Shown: positions 45,586 to 58,747, numbered from the stretch's first letter. The stretch: DNA of 64,000 nt from Aquilaria yunnanensis (GCA_039654915.1 CM077599.1:19408501-19472500), one strand, 5' to 3'. The notes: a model not told the origin generated them from the sequence alone. Translations and numbers: made by a program.

Positions 45586-48500
45586 TCAGGATGGATGAGA
45601 GAACAAATAGCGAAGCAAAGGAGCCACGACTGCAATACTCAAACTGTTCCCCAGTAATGCGTATCTGCAGGAGGAAAATCTTTCTACCATATAATCAAAG
45701 GTGAATTTCTTAGGTTTCTCCAGAACTATATACCTCTATCAAATGACATACCGCTGTCTAAGGCCTATGTGCTGTGGAAACCGAAAGTCCTCAGGGAAGG
45801 AATGCAGATTCGCAACCTAAACTGATTCACAAATGAGAAGAGGAGGGGAAAAAAAATAAAAGACAACTAGATAATTTTTTAACATAAAGTTGACTTATAT
45901 ACCTCTCTTGGGGTAAAATATCTAAGACACGGCTCCTCAGATGTCGTCTTTTCCTGGCCCTTCATCTGCAAATCCACAATTTCTGAGAACCTAGTCATCA
46001 TAACCAAAATAGGCAAGTTTGATGACTAAACGAAACAACACAACCATCAACTAAAAGTTCAAAAAGGCAAAATATTGCAACCAGTGGACACAATGTAACA
46101 AATTAACCTAACTTCAACTGTTGAACCCATGCGTAGCTCGGTGTTGAAGCACCAAGGAAGTGAGTATCATTGATGTATCATGAAGCAAAGACTTAAGACA
46201 CTGAGTGTATCTTTACCTGAACTTTTGCTAACAGGGAACCAGTACCTTTCACATATCGGTAATAGCTTTTTGTAAAACAGCAGCATCGTTTTGAATCAGG
46301 ATAGACAATGTCTAACTCTGTTAAGAATTTCTCGAGGAAGGAAACATAAAGCAGAAGACAAGACAGCATATAATATCCAGCATCAATGAAGGTGAAAAGA
46401 AAAACTAGGATACCCATAGCTTTTCCCCATCTCTCAATTAAACGTTTGGGAACTGCATACTGGTCTAAAGAACTAAAGCTGCATTCATTTCCTCCAGCAA
46501 TTTTTGTGGTTTGAACATCATTACACATACTGTCAGCTGGCAATGAATCATCCTCTACAGGCACATTTTCAATTGAAGTCTCATGTTCAAGAAACGTCTC
46601 AATTGGCTCACAAGAGTCAAGCAACTTATCATAGGGTGGATGTGATTGATCTTGCTCAGACAACATTGCATTCTCATTGTTCTCAAACAACGGGGTCACA
46701 AACCAAAGAAGCTGGTTATTAAAATGATGGCAACGGAACATCAAATGCCTTTTCTTGGCCTGTAAAGTAAATGAATGAAGTTGAAACCACTAAACCCAAA
46801 CATAATCATGATAATAATAATAAAAGCAAGGTAGACATACCAGTGATATCCCAATTTATCCAAGGTAAAACCACAATATATTCAGGGAGACTATAATCTT
46901 CGGAACAGTAACGGAGTTATCAAGTTCAACTAACTTGCATAGACAGAAAAAATAAATAAATAAATTAAGAGGTTTTGCATAGCAGACAGAGAAAAACTTG
47001 GCCCTATATTCCACTGTTTGCCTGTATGACTGCTGCCACTTCAGCACCTTGAGAAGATCACACCATGACAAAGGCCTTCCTTTCAGTGCGTGAAAGAAGG
47101 CCTGCTCTTTTCACTGCCTGACTTTGGCTGAGCATCTCAGCAGTGGGATTGAATACCCGAATCGAATCAGAGTTCACGCTGCCCACCCTGAACAAATAGG
47201 GGGCATGGGCCAGAGGTTGTACATAAGAAGCCGTTGGGTCACACAACAGAAGAACACCCAACAGCCATCAGCTGTCAGCTTGTTGGTAAGGCGAGAGCTT
47301 CAAGCCTGATTTCTGGTTTGAATTCATTTCACATGATAAACAAACCAGAGTAATTGTTGCAAAGGACTGTCCAAGTAAGAACATTTTCTATTGCTTGAAA
47401 GCGAATAAACCAGGTCCTTTGCAAATTCACGCTTAAATGCAGCAAACTCTAATAAATCTTTTGGTACCAAAAGGTACTTAATCTCCAAGCAGTAAAATAG
47501 TTAGTAGCAATGTTGCACGCATATGCCAATTTTAGCTTATAAATCTGAAAATGATTTAATGAAAAAGTTCACGGTGATGAATATGAAAGCATAGTAGAGG
47601 TAAAATCCAGGAAAAACATAACAGAAATAAGATTACCAGACAAAAATAACGTGGCCTTGAATAAGGAACACCAAATTGAAGAGGACTCAGTATGAATTCC
47701 TGAGTGATGAAATCAGATTTTGCCAATATCTCAATCATCTGTGCATGAGTATCTGATTTCTGCAATATTACAAAAGAAAAAGACAAGAAGAACCTGGGAT
47801 TCAAAAAAAAAAAAAAAGACAGGAAACCAAGCAAAAAAAGCTGTTCTCATGAGAAAAATCTGAACTAAGTGGGAACTATGAGAGACCTCAAATCCAACAA
47901 CATTTTCCACGAACAGCATAATTGGAGGCTTTGCAGTGTGTGGTATAAGTTCAAGCATCTTTAGAAATGAAAATGCACGAGCATCAGAAGAGTGTTTTTG
48001 GAGACCTGTAAATTACAAAACATTTTTACTGTTCAGTTTGCTCTTCACTAATCAATAAAGTGGAAAGAAGAACCGGGAAGCAGCATTCCTTACCTTGTCG
48101 AGTATAAGGTTGGCAAGGAGGGGAAAGAAGCCATGCATGTGCGTCATAACTATCAAGATCAGCAGCTGTTAAGCTCTGAATGTTGCCCTACTCCATCCAA
48201 GTGGTTAAACATCAGAAATCCTAAGTTAGAACAAAATAAAAACGTAGACATTCAAATACTGATGATGTACTGATAATGCATGCAGTCATATTTATGGAAT
48301 AGGATTATAAGTTCATAATGCTAGCCCATTTTATTTTTTGCGCATAATAGGTCTACTAATTCTTTGATATTTGTTAAAGACGATATGGGACTAAGAGTAT
48401 AAGAAAAGTATTTCAGCACCTAAAAGGGGTACCTTGAGCATTTGCAGTTATTGAAGACATTGACATCCCCAGTAAATTACGGCTGTCACACATAGAATTT

Positions 48501-49996
48501 TACTCAACCCAATCGAAAAGGGAAGATATTCTACAACTGAATGCAGTTTTTTGGTGCGTGTTGGGTTTGTGCTTCTATTGAAGATTCAGAGAATAAAGAG
48601 ATATGGAGTGACATTTGAAATCAAGTTTTTCAAACCCGTGGTTTTGTGATGGTGGAGTGAATTCTGACCCATGAGTAGAATTGATAGATTTTGAAAAGAT
48701 ATGTATTGCTGCTGGTTTTCCCAATGATTGCTCAATGTATAGTATAAATTGTTTGTTTTCTGATCACCATGGGGCGCATTTAAGTTGGAATGCATTGGTT
48801 TGGGGTCTGAATCCATTGAAATGCTTTGTTTTGGGGAATGAGGAGGCATCTTCCAAGGGTTGGTTGGCATCTCTTTGGTTGAAAAATGAGGTAGCAGCTA
48901 GCAGGTTCATCTGCTTACAGGCTGTACCACAAGCTAATTATCAGAAAAGAGAAGTTTAACAATAAATTCAAGGAATAGCTGGAATTCTATCTTGTAGAAA
49001 TTGTTAAGCTGGAGCCAAAGTTTACTAGGCCTCAATTTTCTGCATTGGTGGATTGTCTCCTTGTTTTGGCTTTGGTTATAAGTCCAAAAGAAGGAAAGTT
49101 GAGCTTGGGGTCAGCTATTGGAGGCTGGTACTTTTTTTTTTTTTGGGTTGAGTTGGGGAACTCGGTTGCAATATTTACCAGGCAAGTGTAGCAGGCAACA
49201 TGTTGGTAACATAATTTTTGGCTATATGAGAACTAGTAATTACAATCAAGACAACGGAAAATGATTGAGTTCTTTGTTGAGTTCAACCAGATTTTACTTC
49301 TTCGTGGATAGCCTTTGGATCGTTGTTGAACATGCTAATCTTTCTTTTATACCAATTAAGGCTGATTTCAGCTTTCAAAAACAAAATATTCTACAATTAT
49401 GCAGGTGAACGTTATGCTGCCCATTAACTGATTAGAGCTCCCCTCCACATATCAAAGTTAAATAAAAAAAGAGTAATAGAACAACTCAAATTTCAAGACC
49501 TAGTAGCTTATGGAGCAACCAGGCAGGTCATCAGCTAAATATCCAACATGTCAAAATTTCAAACAAGAGAACATACAAATGAGTTCAGAGCATTGCATAA
49601 TCCTAGTCTGTATTTCAAAAAATGTAACGAATCGATAAAAGAATTTAAGAATTTATTGCATTTGAGCCAAAACTAAGGAGCTAACACAATAGCGACACAC
49701 CGATACAATCTGAACACAGTTACTAGCTCCGGAAAACGAAACAAAAGCAACGTCAAACTTGCAATTTCTACATAGAAGCACCAAAAACAGGTGCGGAAAA
49801 CATTAGGAAGACGGAAAAGAACCTGATAAGGACGGTGCCCGAAGTTGTGCTCGTAAACATCATTCGCTGTGTCGTTAATATCGAAAGCTTCTACGACTTT
49901 GGCGTTTACGCCGGCCTTCTTCAGCGAGTATCTCATGCCGCCGATTCCGCTGTAGAACTCTAGGACTCGCCATGTTTCGCCCAAATCTTCCGCCAT
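45586..49996 (-). CDS. DNMT2: DNMT2/TRDMT1-type tRNA (cytosine-5) methyltransferase
   Basis: Nine exons join in phase into 387 codons: 49996-49823, 48187-48094, 48005-47887, 47759-47637, 46759-46414, 46317-46217, 45965-45903, 45816-45752, 45664-45586. DNMT2 enzymes methylate C38 of tRNA-Asp and relatives using S-adenosylmethionine. Motifs in order: [14 protein letters not shown] (13-25), [11 protein letters not shown] with catalytic Cys ~83, VI ENVVGFE (~123-129), [16 protein letters not shown], the family-diagnostic [15 protein letters not shown] (~299-313), and [19 protein letters not shown]. Length matches plant DNMT2 (~380). The start at [17 protein letters not shown] is conserved; an in-frame extension upstream lacks conservation. 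Intron 1 is 1.6 kb and intron 4 ~0.88 kb; both contain unassigned sequence. No disabling change seen. Confidence 0.95.
48188..49822 (-). other. Large first intron of DNMT2 with an unassigned open frame
   Basis: 1,635 bp between GTTCTT (donor) and GGAGTAG (acceptor). On the opposite strand, 48681-48959 is open for 92 codons ([40 protein letters not shown]) and continues weakly to ~49120. It may be retrotransposon debris; no catalytic motif allows a call. Confidence 0.5.
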
Positions 49997-50179
49997 GGCT
50001 CGCTCAAATCGCACCTGAGAAAGGCGACAAAAAGAGGCGGCAGGGACTTTTCACTTGTAAATTTACCTTGGGATGAACGGCCATTAGATTACGGCTAATT
50101 GACGTTCAAGTCACTGAGGTCATTTTAGTCATAAAAAAATCTTGGGTGAACGTCACCAAACATTATGAAAGTAAAAAAT

Positions 50180-50440
50180 ATTACATCATTTATCCTAGAA
50201 GTATAAATTGTTGTACCATTTGTCGTTTCGTTAACTTTTATCATTAGAGAGTATGTCTTATGTTGCATCATTTATTTAGAAGAATATCTTCTGGTACACT
50301 ATTTGTCTTGAAAATATGTCTTATATTGCACCATTTGTCCCATGTAATCAACTTTCCGTCACTCTCCAATGATAAAATTTGATGAAAGGATGAAAGGTGT
50401 AACAACTGCATACTTCCAGGATGAATGGTGCAACATTTTG
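50180..50440. repeat. Foldback (MITE-like) sequence ~190 bp upstream of the DNMT2 start
   Basis: The arm 50185-50250 (GAAGTATAAATTGTTGTACCA ... TTTTATCATTAGAGAGT) is the imperfect inverse of 50365-50440 (ACTCTCCAATGATAAAATTT ... GGATGAATGGTGCAACA). Motifs of the TTGCACCATTTGTC type recur four times. Non-coding; probably a decayed MITE in the promoter region of DNMT2. Confidence 0.55.
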
Positions 50441-50444
50441 TACT

Positions 50445-51985
50445 TTCAAGACAAATATGCAACATACAAATGTGCAGCATTTCTGCTCCTTAATGACTTC
50501 ATTTAAGGCTTTACCTTACTTTGGGTCCATCGTATATACTTTTGCATGATGCTTAGTTTGAGGAGTAAAATACAAAACTTAATTACTGCAGGGACGAATC
50601 ATCCATTAGAAGGCCTGTGAGCAGTACAAGGATATGACCTAACATTATTATGAAATTAAGCTCGAGCAATATCATGGGACGAATAAGAGCAAGAAGCTTA
50701 GGAATGGCCTACACGTCCATACGTCTTGCATAATTTGAAAACCTTCTTATATTTGAACTTTGCCCAGAAATAGTTGCCACCATGATCACAAGTCATAATT
50801 CCTAGTAAAAGATCTATGACATACTAAATTACCAACACCAATATTTTTTAGTATCCCTAACCTTTCACCAATTGCTTTGGTAGTGGAATAAAAAAGAAAG
50901 AGAGCAAGTAAATTATGTATTTGTACCCAAACAGATACCATTTGAAAATCATGCTCACTATATGTATAATGAGGGAGTAACTATCGTGTGAGAACCATAG
51001 CACCATCTATATTCCATAGGGCATCAACTTGCCACTGAAGCATATTGTTCCATGCGAAAAATTTAATAATGAACTTGTTTAGTCCAACAACTCCAAGTTC
51101 AATTACTTGACCCTCAAGATTCCAATACTATTGAATATGTTGTTGGATGAAAGAGAGGGAGAATTTCCTTGTAGAATATAGACCAATAGACCAACTAAAA
51201 TATAGAACCAACAGAAAAGAAACTCCTAAGAAAAGTGCTTAAATTAAACAAAGTAACAGCCTTAAGATACGTTGAACATACTGGATCAGATTATAGAGGA
51301 ATCACCCTCTCATGATGTAAAAGCTCTGTAGATTGAACAAGGGTCTGAAAGATCATATCACTAAGAATCAAACAAGAAACAAGGACTTAACCCACCAAAT
51401 CAAAGACAAGAAGGCTACTAGTCAACACTGAAACTGGGCTTAAGTCTCTTTCATTGAAATTTGTACAGCTTTCTAGCCTCAAAGTCGATGGTATGCCTCA
51501 ATCAACAGTGAGAGCCACTGTTGGTATTAAGCCTCAGAATATAACAAAGGATGAAGGATGAACAAAACACCAAGATTATTGAGTTTGGCGAATTTCAAGC
51601 ACCGGATTCACATTACCGTCACCTGGAATGTTAACACCAAGAATAGACCAAAAACCCAGATGATCAAGACTCACTAATGCCAGGGAATAAAACTTCTTTT
51701 TGGTTACTGATAAAGTGAAATCAGCCATTTCTACAATTGGATGAACAATAAGGGCTTAACAATAATTTGGGGAAGATCTAATAAGATAATAAAAATAAAG
51801 GTAAATCTCCCATAATTAGCCGAAAAGATAATGGGAAGCAAAAAATATAAGAAATTGATGAATTTTGGAAGGATTTAGGCAATAGGAATTTGAGCTTCCC
51901 AATGGGAGAAAAGGGGCTTCGCATTGTTAAAGGCAAAGAGTTGTTAGTCATTAAAGTTCAAATATTTATCTATACAATTAATTTA
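50445..51985. other. Unassigned spacer, partly transposon-derived
   Basis: No gene recognised. The part from ~51360 to 51960 resembles 62300-62700 in the same orientation (GGATGAACAATAAGGGCTTAA against GGATGAACAATTAAGGTTTG, AATTTGGGGAAGA against AATTTGGGGAAAA, and a GAGCTTCC-type ending), so it is probably the subterminal part of another copy of the same transposon family. Confidence 0.4.
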
Positions 51986-53249
51986 TTCTTGTTCTCAATC
52001 TTGCATTTTTCTTTATGAAATGTGCATTTGGGGCTTTAACTTTGCCAACTCTAATGAGTTAGTCCTTTATCTTTAACGTAGTATGACTTAGTCCCTTAAA
52101 TTTGCAAAATTTACTTAATTAGTCCAAATTGGATGGAAAGGTAAACGGTGTTAGATGTGTTGTTGATGTGGCATGGGACTTGTGTGTGGCAAACCTAACT
52201 GTTTATCATATTCTGACCTCTTTCTCCTCTTATCGGGAAAAGATGTCTACATTAGCCCACTTACCCATCTACTACGGTGATAATGAAACCCAGCTTGTTA
52301 AACGTCAGCACTCGCACGCGATGAATAGTACGGTAATGACGAAAGCTGACCCATCAAATGCCCTTGGCCAATAAATTCAACCAGGAGTTGACAAAAGATA
52401 AAGGTTTTATGGAAATGTTAAGCAGAGCGATGTTGAAGGCGAACAACACACGATAGTAAGAGATTGAAGACTATCTAGAATTAGTTTCCAAAATGCTAAA
52501 TATGAACAATTGATTCTACATTCTAAATTAAAAGTGAATATAAGAAAAACAATAGTAGCATTCTAAAAATAAGAGATTGCTCCCAAAATAGCTAAAAATT
52601 TGCCAGAATAATAGCATTCTAAATTAAAAAATTCAAACACCCTATTCGGTTTAGATGAAAATGCATTAAGAAAAACTTCTTTTTCAGTTTAACTAGTCAA
52701 TAATTGGTTTTGGCTCCCATCCTCACCCTCATCTACTCTTTATTTACAATTATGCGCCTAATTACCTACCCACCCCATAATAGCAATTTGTTCATGTTCG
52801 AACAAAAAGAGAAGCCTAGCTGGTCCTTTCTCCCCAATTAAGTATTGTAGATGTTAAGTGAATAAATAGGAGAGCTGAGCCAATCCTCTTCCTCCTCCCA
52901 TCTTTTCACACCCCATAGTACCCTCCCTGCCCCTCTTTCGACCACCATCTCGCTAAGATAGCTGCAAACGAGTATGATCTGCTGGCCCTCTGCTTACATT
53001 TCCCCTCTTTCTCATAGATGGTCTCGATTTGAACACCCACAGTACCTTGTTGCCAGTAAGCTCTTTTGGCTCCCATTTTTTTGTTCTTTCAATTGAGGAT
53101 GTGTCAAACAACATTGTAAAATGCGTTAAGGGCAACTTTTATGTTCACTTTTTTCATCTTTGTTATGTCCTGATTTTGGGAAATATTTTTCTATGACCCT
53201 TTTACATTTTTATATGATGGAATACTTATGTGATCGTGGTTTTTTCTCA

Positions 53250-54240
53250 TTAATTATTTTTAGAGTTGTTCAAGTGGGTTTCTACTGGCATGTAGCGAAC
53301 AAGGAACTTATTTGTATCCTAATGGACAATAAACATGTCTTGTTGTTTGACCCTGAGTGGAATGAACTGGATGTACCCGAGTCATCTTGACTACTTGAAT
53401 AGGATAGAATGGCAATAGATGCATTCATTAGGTTTACCTTGGAGGCTAAACTCTATAGGGATACCGCAGGACCGAACTTTTCAAAAATTGTTTGGCTGGC
53501 CATTTGTTTCCAAATAACTAAGATAACCAAGTACCCGTGGTTGAAGATGCAACTTAAGCACAAATGGGCATAATTAAGGCAGCAATGGAAGCTGACCTTC
53601 GAGGTTATGGGTTGTGTTCACGGCTAGAGCTAGGGCTATAGAAGAAAGACTGTCATTGCCTATAATGAATGGTGGGCAACATGATGTCATGTACATTATC
53701 CATTCTCATACCTAAAAATTATCTGGCTTATGCACTTATATGTCCTAGTATATATTAAAAAATTCATCTAGTAATATTGCACTAATTCATTATGGTGTTG
53801 TGATTGGTAGGCTTCTTCTATTCTCCATGAATTACGCAATATGTAGTCCCAGATATGGAGACTTTGGCAACCCTATTCGGTTACGAGGCCCATGCCCCTA
53901 ATTGTCCCCGTTGCACACAGAACGTTGTTAATGCGCCTCTACTAACAATTGATATGATTGACATTAATTCTGAATCTAAATCAAAAAGTGTGTCGTCTTT
54001 GACTTCAGTCAACAACCCTGGTGAAAGTGTTGCGTCTATTAATTCCCATGGCCCACAATTGCCTACATCCATTGTGTCCTCTTCGAGTGTTGACTCTAGA
54101 GTTGCCTAGGTTTAGGAGGATGATAACTCACTTGAGATCCAACGATGCATAAAGATTGTTCACTAACTTCCTCGAGTTATAAAAGGTGGCTCTTTTTGGG
54201 TGAAGGTTTCCTTATTCTTGATCAAGTCCAAACAAGCATG
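53250..54240 (+). pseudogene. Decayed Myb/SANT-like domain protein of a transposon
   Basis: Readable pieces: VGFYWHVANKELICILMDNK; then RMAIDAFIRFTLEAKLYRDT, FSKIVWLAICF and KYPWLKMQLKHKWA*LRQQW, matching the plant Myb/SANT-like pattern in which QLKxKWxxLRxxW closes the domain; then after an intron or break METLATLFGYEAHAPNCPRC and a Ser-rich tail, as in such proteins. Stops interrupt it and a gypsy element lies just downstream. Myb/SANT-like proteins accompany several DNA transposons (Harbinger and hAT relatives) and also exist as host genes. Confidence 0.45.
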
Positions 54241-54367
54241 TGCCAATGGGACGACAAACGATCATGCACGACTTGTATAGTTGGAGCATGAGTTACAGTA
54301 TTTCGAAAGCTGTCTAAAAATGTAGGACTTTCAATTATATGACCGATAACTTTATGGACAATGTGTT

Positions 54368-54651
54368 TGATGTAGGGCAAATAAGACTAGAACAAAAAGA
54401 GAGAACAAAGAGGAGGAGAAGAAGAAAACCAAGGGAATGGAAATTTCTCTTAATTCAATAATCATCAAAATCATCAAAAAATTTCTCTTGTTTCCCCTAT
54501 TTATAGGAAGGAAAAACATAAAGGAAATAAATATAAAAAGAAAATAAATAAACCCAACAATAAATAAGATTAACAAAGAATCCTAATTAAATTTTGTTTT
54601 TTAATTCTACGCTTAAAATAAGTTTGCCTAAAGTCTTTAGGCACTGTATCA
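54368..54651 (-). repeat. 3' LTR of the gypsy element
   Basis: Reads TGATACAGTGCCTAAAGACT ... CCCTACATCA on the - strand. Aligns with 56979-57260 throughout, with scattered substitutions and small indels. TG...CA ends intact. Confidence 0.9.
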
Positions 54652-54727
54652 TTCTCCCCCAGTTGAAAGAAACTTAACTCCGTCGAATGTGACTGCAAAT
54701 ACCAATCTAGGACTCCAGGTCCAACTC

Positions 54728-55129
54728 TCAAAGATCCTCCTCAAACATCCAAGTAGCATCCGAAGGCGGGCATCCCTTCCATTGAACTAGGTAACGACGA
54801 CCACCCCCAATAGTAGAACTCAAGAACTCATCATCAAGAATGTTGTCAATCACCCTTTGGCTTAGGGAATTAAGGGGTCTTTGGGATGAGTATTCCTGTA
54901 AAGGTCTACTTGACAAAATAGGAGACTCAATGGTACCTCGATAAGGCGATAAATCTTCCACATTAAAGACAAGACTAATATTAAGTGCCTCGATAAAGAA
55001 CGTGACATCTCTCAGTGATAGGAAGGGTTTGCAACTACGCTCACCACACTTAATAAAAATGTGAAAAATGCTAGTTCTCTTCCAGTCATCATCCTTGCTG
55101 CTTGCAGGCACTTTTGCAGCAGAGAGCAC
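54728..55129 (-). pseudogene. Gypsy protease start fused by deletion to integrase C-terminus/chromodomain
   Basis: The 5' part encodes FHIFIKCGERSCK, the start of a retroviral-type protease domain. Within ~15 residues it passes to FIEALNISLVFNVEDLSPYR, the C-terminal integrase linker, and then to RRYLVQWKGCPPSDATWMFE, a chromodomain that guides integration to marked chromatin in chromoviruses. Around 2.5-3 kb of pol must be missing between. The frame is nevertheless continuous for 133 codons. Confidence 0.75.
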
Positions 55130-55980
55130 ACATCTTACAACATTACAGTGTTCCTTAACTATAGCCCATTAAGTTCACCTTCATCACCAGAAAACTCTAC
55201 TGGGTCAATTACTTAGTCCTCATCAAAGGGCTAGTCATCGAGTTCTTGGTCGATTACTAAGGCTCGGTGAGGACATCAAGCTACAATGTGACCCTTACCA
55301 TGGTAGTTGTAGCATTCGATAGTTGAGTTTAAACAAGGTCCATTAAGGGTGGTAGGTAAAGTTCCTCTAAATTCTTGTAGAGGAGTCTTAAGCAAAGGTT
55401 AGGTGTTAAGTCTCAGTGGGGTATACCTAGGTTCTAGCCCTCGGTATAGTTCCTTACCTTTAGATCTAAAATAGGTTTCTAGCCTTAACGCTCGTTGGTA
55501 GGCTTACTCTACAGTATCGGGCATATTTAACTCAACCTTTTTCTTGATATCTCCTCTTAACCCATTCACGAACCTGCCCACAGTTTGGAATTCGACCTCA
55601 TTGATCCCTATTCATAACATAAGTTCATAAAATCTCTCCATGTAATTAAACACAGTAGACGTTTGCTTAAGGTTAAATAGCTGATCATATAGTCGTCTCC
55701 TGTAAGATGTGGGAATGTACTTTTTAGTTAACTATCGTTTCATAACAATCCATTGCCTAATTAGAGGTTCATTCATGTTTTCTAGTGATTATTCAACCCC
55801 ACGCCAATACTTCTTGGCCGGTCCTACCAGCTTCAATTTAGCAAACTGAATACACTCCAGATCAATCATGTGATACCAATCATAGTATTCTTCTAACTCT
55901 TCCAACCAATCCAAGAAATCATTGGCATCTAACTTACCATCATAGGGCCACATGTTTATTTTTACCATCCTAGCAACTCC

Positions 55981-56430
55981 TCATTCTTCATAAAGGTTTC
56001 TAAAGTTTCCCTGCCTATTACCCCAATCATAAGCTGGATCCTGAAGGAATGTTGTAGGGTTTTCCCTATCTATATCATTGGTGGCAAAGTTAGCCTCTAT
56101 AGTTGGGAAAAGGTTTTTAGGTATCCTAGTAGGGCGAGTGTTTCTTAGCATTGCGAAAGGAGTTCGTTGACCTAACTGGACTTGGATTGAGTCATCAATG
56201 TCTTGGGCAAAAGTGGGCTGCCTTATAGATTGGTGTTCTTCTAGTTCATGGTTTTTTCCTTTTTCAGTCTTACCCAGTTGGTTGATAGCTTCTTCTATCC
56301 TAGTTAACCTATCTTTCAGACTCGACATCCTCTCATGTGTGACTTCAGGTTCATGATTATGGTTTGAATCATAGGAATGGTTGCTATTCCTGCCCCTGAT
56401 TAGCCATGGTATGCAAGCAAAAAATCTCAC
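55981..56430 (-). CDS. Gypsy gag N-terminal region (nonfunctional element)
   Basis: 149 codons including ERMSSLKDRLTRIEEAINQL (coiled coil) and an acidic/Asn-rich tail. The frame is broken downstream, but further gag sequence can be traced in 55980-55240 by the conserved spacing of the retroelement. It begins at a start codon shortly after the primer-binding site. Confidence 0.6.
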   Translation of the reverse strand: MRFFACIPWLIRGRNSNHSYDSNHNHEPEVTHERMSSLKDRLTRIEEAINQLGKTEKGKNHELEEHQSIRQPTFAQDIDDSIQVQLGQRTPFAMLRNTRPTRIPKNLFPTIEANFATNDIDRENPTTFLQDPAYDWGNRQGNFRNLYEE

Positions 56431-56978
56431 AAAAGATTATAATGAATAACTTAAAAAATAACAAACAATGATGCAACAATCAAAGAGGTAAATAAACTTA
56501 ATGCTGCTGATGCATCAAGTTGCAAAGACAAGAGCAAACAAACAAAAACCCTTTAATTTTTTTTTTTTGAAACTTTAACTTATGCAAAAGATTCAACAAC
56601 TTGAAGAGGAGTTATCACCTACTGCAAAATCAAAGTGGGAGAAAAAAGGTTTTTTTTTTAGCTAACCTCTTTGAGCCCTAGCCAAAGGACGCTAATAACT
56701 AAGTGCAATGGTCAAAGATGAAGTGGTCACCACCCTTGTGATTTGCTTGTTGCTTTAGTTGTCACAAGTGTTCCTTAGTTGTCTCAAGTACTTCTACCTT
56801 CACTTCAATTAACAAGCTTTAGCAAACAACCGAATTTTGGATTTCCTTTATAACTCAATGATTAGTCCACAGGCTGCTGGCTTGCGCAATTACTTAGAGC
56901 AGTGTAACCCTCTTTCTTATTTATTGTAGAAACAACGATAGAAAGGGAAGTGTGGAATTTCGGCTCTAATACTAAATT

Positions 56979-57260
56979 TGATGTAGGATAAATAGGACTA
57001 GAACCAAAAGAGAGAACAAAAATAAGAATAAGAAGAAAGCCAAGGGAATGGAAATTTCTTTTAATTTAATAATCATCAAAAACTGTTTCCAAAGGTTTTG
57101 TTTCCTCTATTTCTAGGAGGGGAAAGTATAAAGGAAATAAATATAAAAAGGAAATAAATAAACCCATCAATAAATAAGATAGCAAAGAATCCTAATTAAA
57201 ATTTATTTCCTAATTCTACCCCTAAAATAAGTTTGTCTAAAATCTTTAGGCACTGTATTA
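56979..57260 (-). repeat. 5' LTR of the gypsy element
   Basis: Partner of 54368-54651. It ends CCTACATCA next to the primer-binding site (56978-56960 region, AGTATTAGAGCC). The outermost base pair differs (TAATACAG instead of TGATACAG). Confidence 0.9.
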
Positions 57261-57265
57261 GTGTT

Positions 57266-58747
57266 TATCTTTTTCCATACCCCTGGTTTATCCACATCTA
57301 TGCAATGGTAGTTTGCATAACAAACTCTAGCTTTTTATTGTGTTGTTTGTATGACATTTATTTTTTTTGGTTAAGGTAGAAAGGGTGTCTTAACACCATT
57401 GTAGTCTAGGATTAACACTAATATTAGAGTATGACGGGTTTTTTTTTTTTGTTTGAACATTAATGACTGCTATATTATGTTGTTGTTCATCATTGTGAAA
57501 ATGTTTTCCCATGTTTACTATATTCCATGCACTTTAAGTTAACTATACAAACCTATAAAACATCCCATTTGTGCACAGCAAGACATATAGTGGTCCAAAT
57601 GATATTGTGTGTGTGTGTGTGTGTGTGTTGGATATATATTTTGGATATATTTATATATAATACACTTACGGCCATTTAAGATTAGCAAAACTTGGTCGGT
57701 CCTCACATAGTTAACATCTAATGCATGCAGGTGAACTCATTTTACTACATCTAATGGATAACATACTTGTATGTTCTATTATTGGATCCATCTGAGTTGG
57801 TAAAATAAATAGGTCCCATGGTCCCATGCCCATTAACTCATATAAATACAAGTGGTCTTGCACCACTTAAAATAAAATGACTTAAGAAAGTGATGTTCCC
57901 CTATTACATTCATATTCTTATGCTTACCATAGTCACTGCTACAAACTCTGACCTCAAACCTCAAATGCCCTAGCGACATGTTGTGCAATTCTGTCATGAG
58001 TTCAGGCCATTGTTTGTGTCTCCTCGTATACTGCCTGTTCATCTAACACCTCTGTTAAATGATAATTTGGTACCTATCAGAATGATCCATGCCAGGCTAC
58101 TCAGACATCTGAATCGTATGCATCATGAATGTGGACATAGTTATATAATGTATAATAGACAATGACTATTTTGGATTGGACAACAGGGTTAAACTGTCCT
58201 ATGCCCCATAGAATTCCCCATTTCATCTTTGTCCCACCAATGATTTGCTCCATAATATTCCTCAAGCTTGAGTTGGCAAAATTGAATTCTTCTCAAGTAC
58301 CATGTGGTGCATGCCCTTCAAAATCACAATTATGGTAATTAACATTGTGATAAGAAGCAAGAAAACCTTCCATGGTCACATAGCCAGAGTCATCTAGATA
58401 ATATTTGCTTATAATGCAATTATGCCATATTAGTAAATGATTATACTTTATGATTAAAATCTGCAGTTAAATAATTTCAAAAAATTTCACCCTCTGGTAG
58501 GTTCGGGAGTTGTGACCCTGGCATGTTGCATACATCATGCAACACTTGGCTATCATGGACAACACCTAGAGTGCTAGCATACACATGTGTGTACTACATA
58601 ATCACATGCCATTAACACATTTTGACTGGTATGACTAAAACGTCCCTAATAAGCTTAGTGCTCGTCATTGCTATAAATACTAAACAAATTAGTCCTATTA
58701 ATGGCATTAATCATGTTCCTAAAAGCATCATCCCAATTCTGAACAAT
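57266..58747. other. Spacer inside the candidate large element
   Basis: No gene recognised. A (GT)n tract lies at 57607-57628. The part immediately after 57265 continues the sequence interrupted by the gypsy element at 54367. Open frames near 57983 and 58622 have no recognisable domain. Confidence 0.5.

Larger units (their letters stand above)
54368..57260 (-). mobile_element. Complete but internally deleted Ty3/gypsy (chromovirus-like) element with 5-bp TSD
   Basis: Two LTRs of 284 and 282 bp (54368-54651, 56979-57260) flank 2.3 kb of internal sequence, with identical GTGTT on both outer sides (54363-54367, 57261-57265). In element sense (- strand), the 5' LTR is the right one, followed by a primer-binding site resembling TTAGTATTAGAGCC, gag, a fused protease/integrase tail, and the polypurine tract GGGGGAGAA before the left LTR. 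LTRs start TG(/TA)ATACAGTGCC and end CATCA. LTR differences are numerous, so it is not a fresh insertion. RT, RNase H and the integrase core are missing. Confidence 0.9.
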
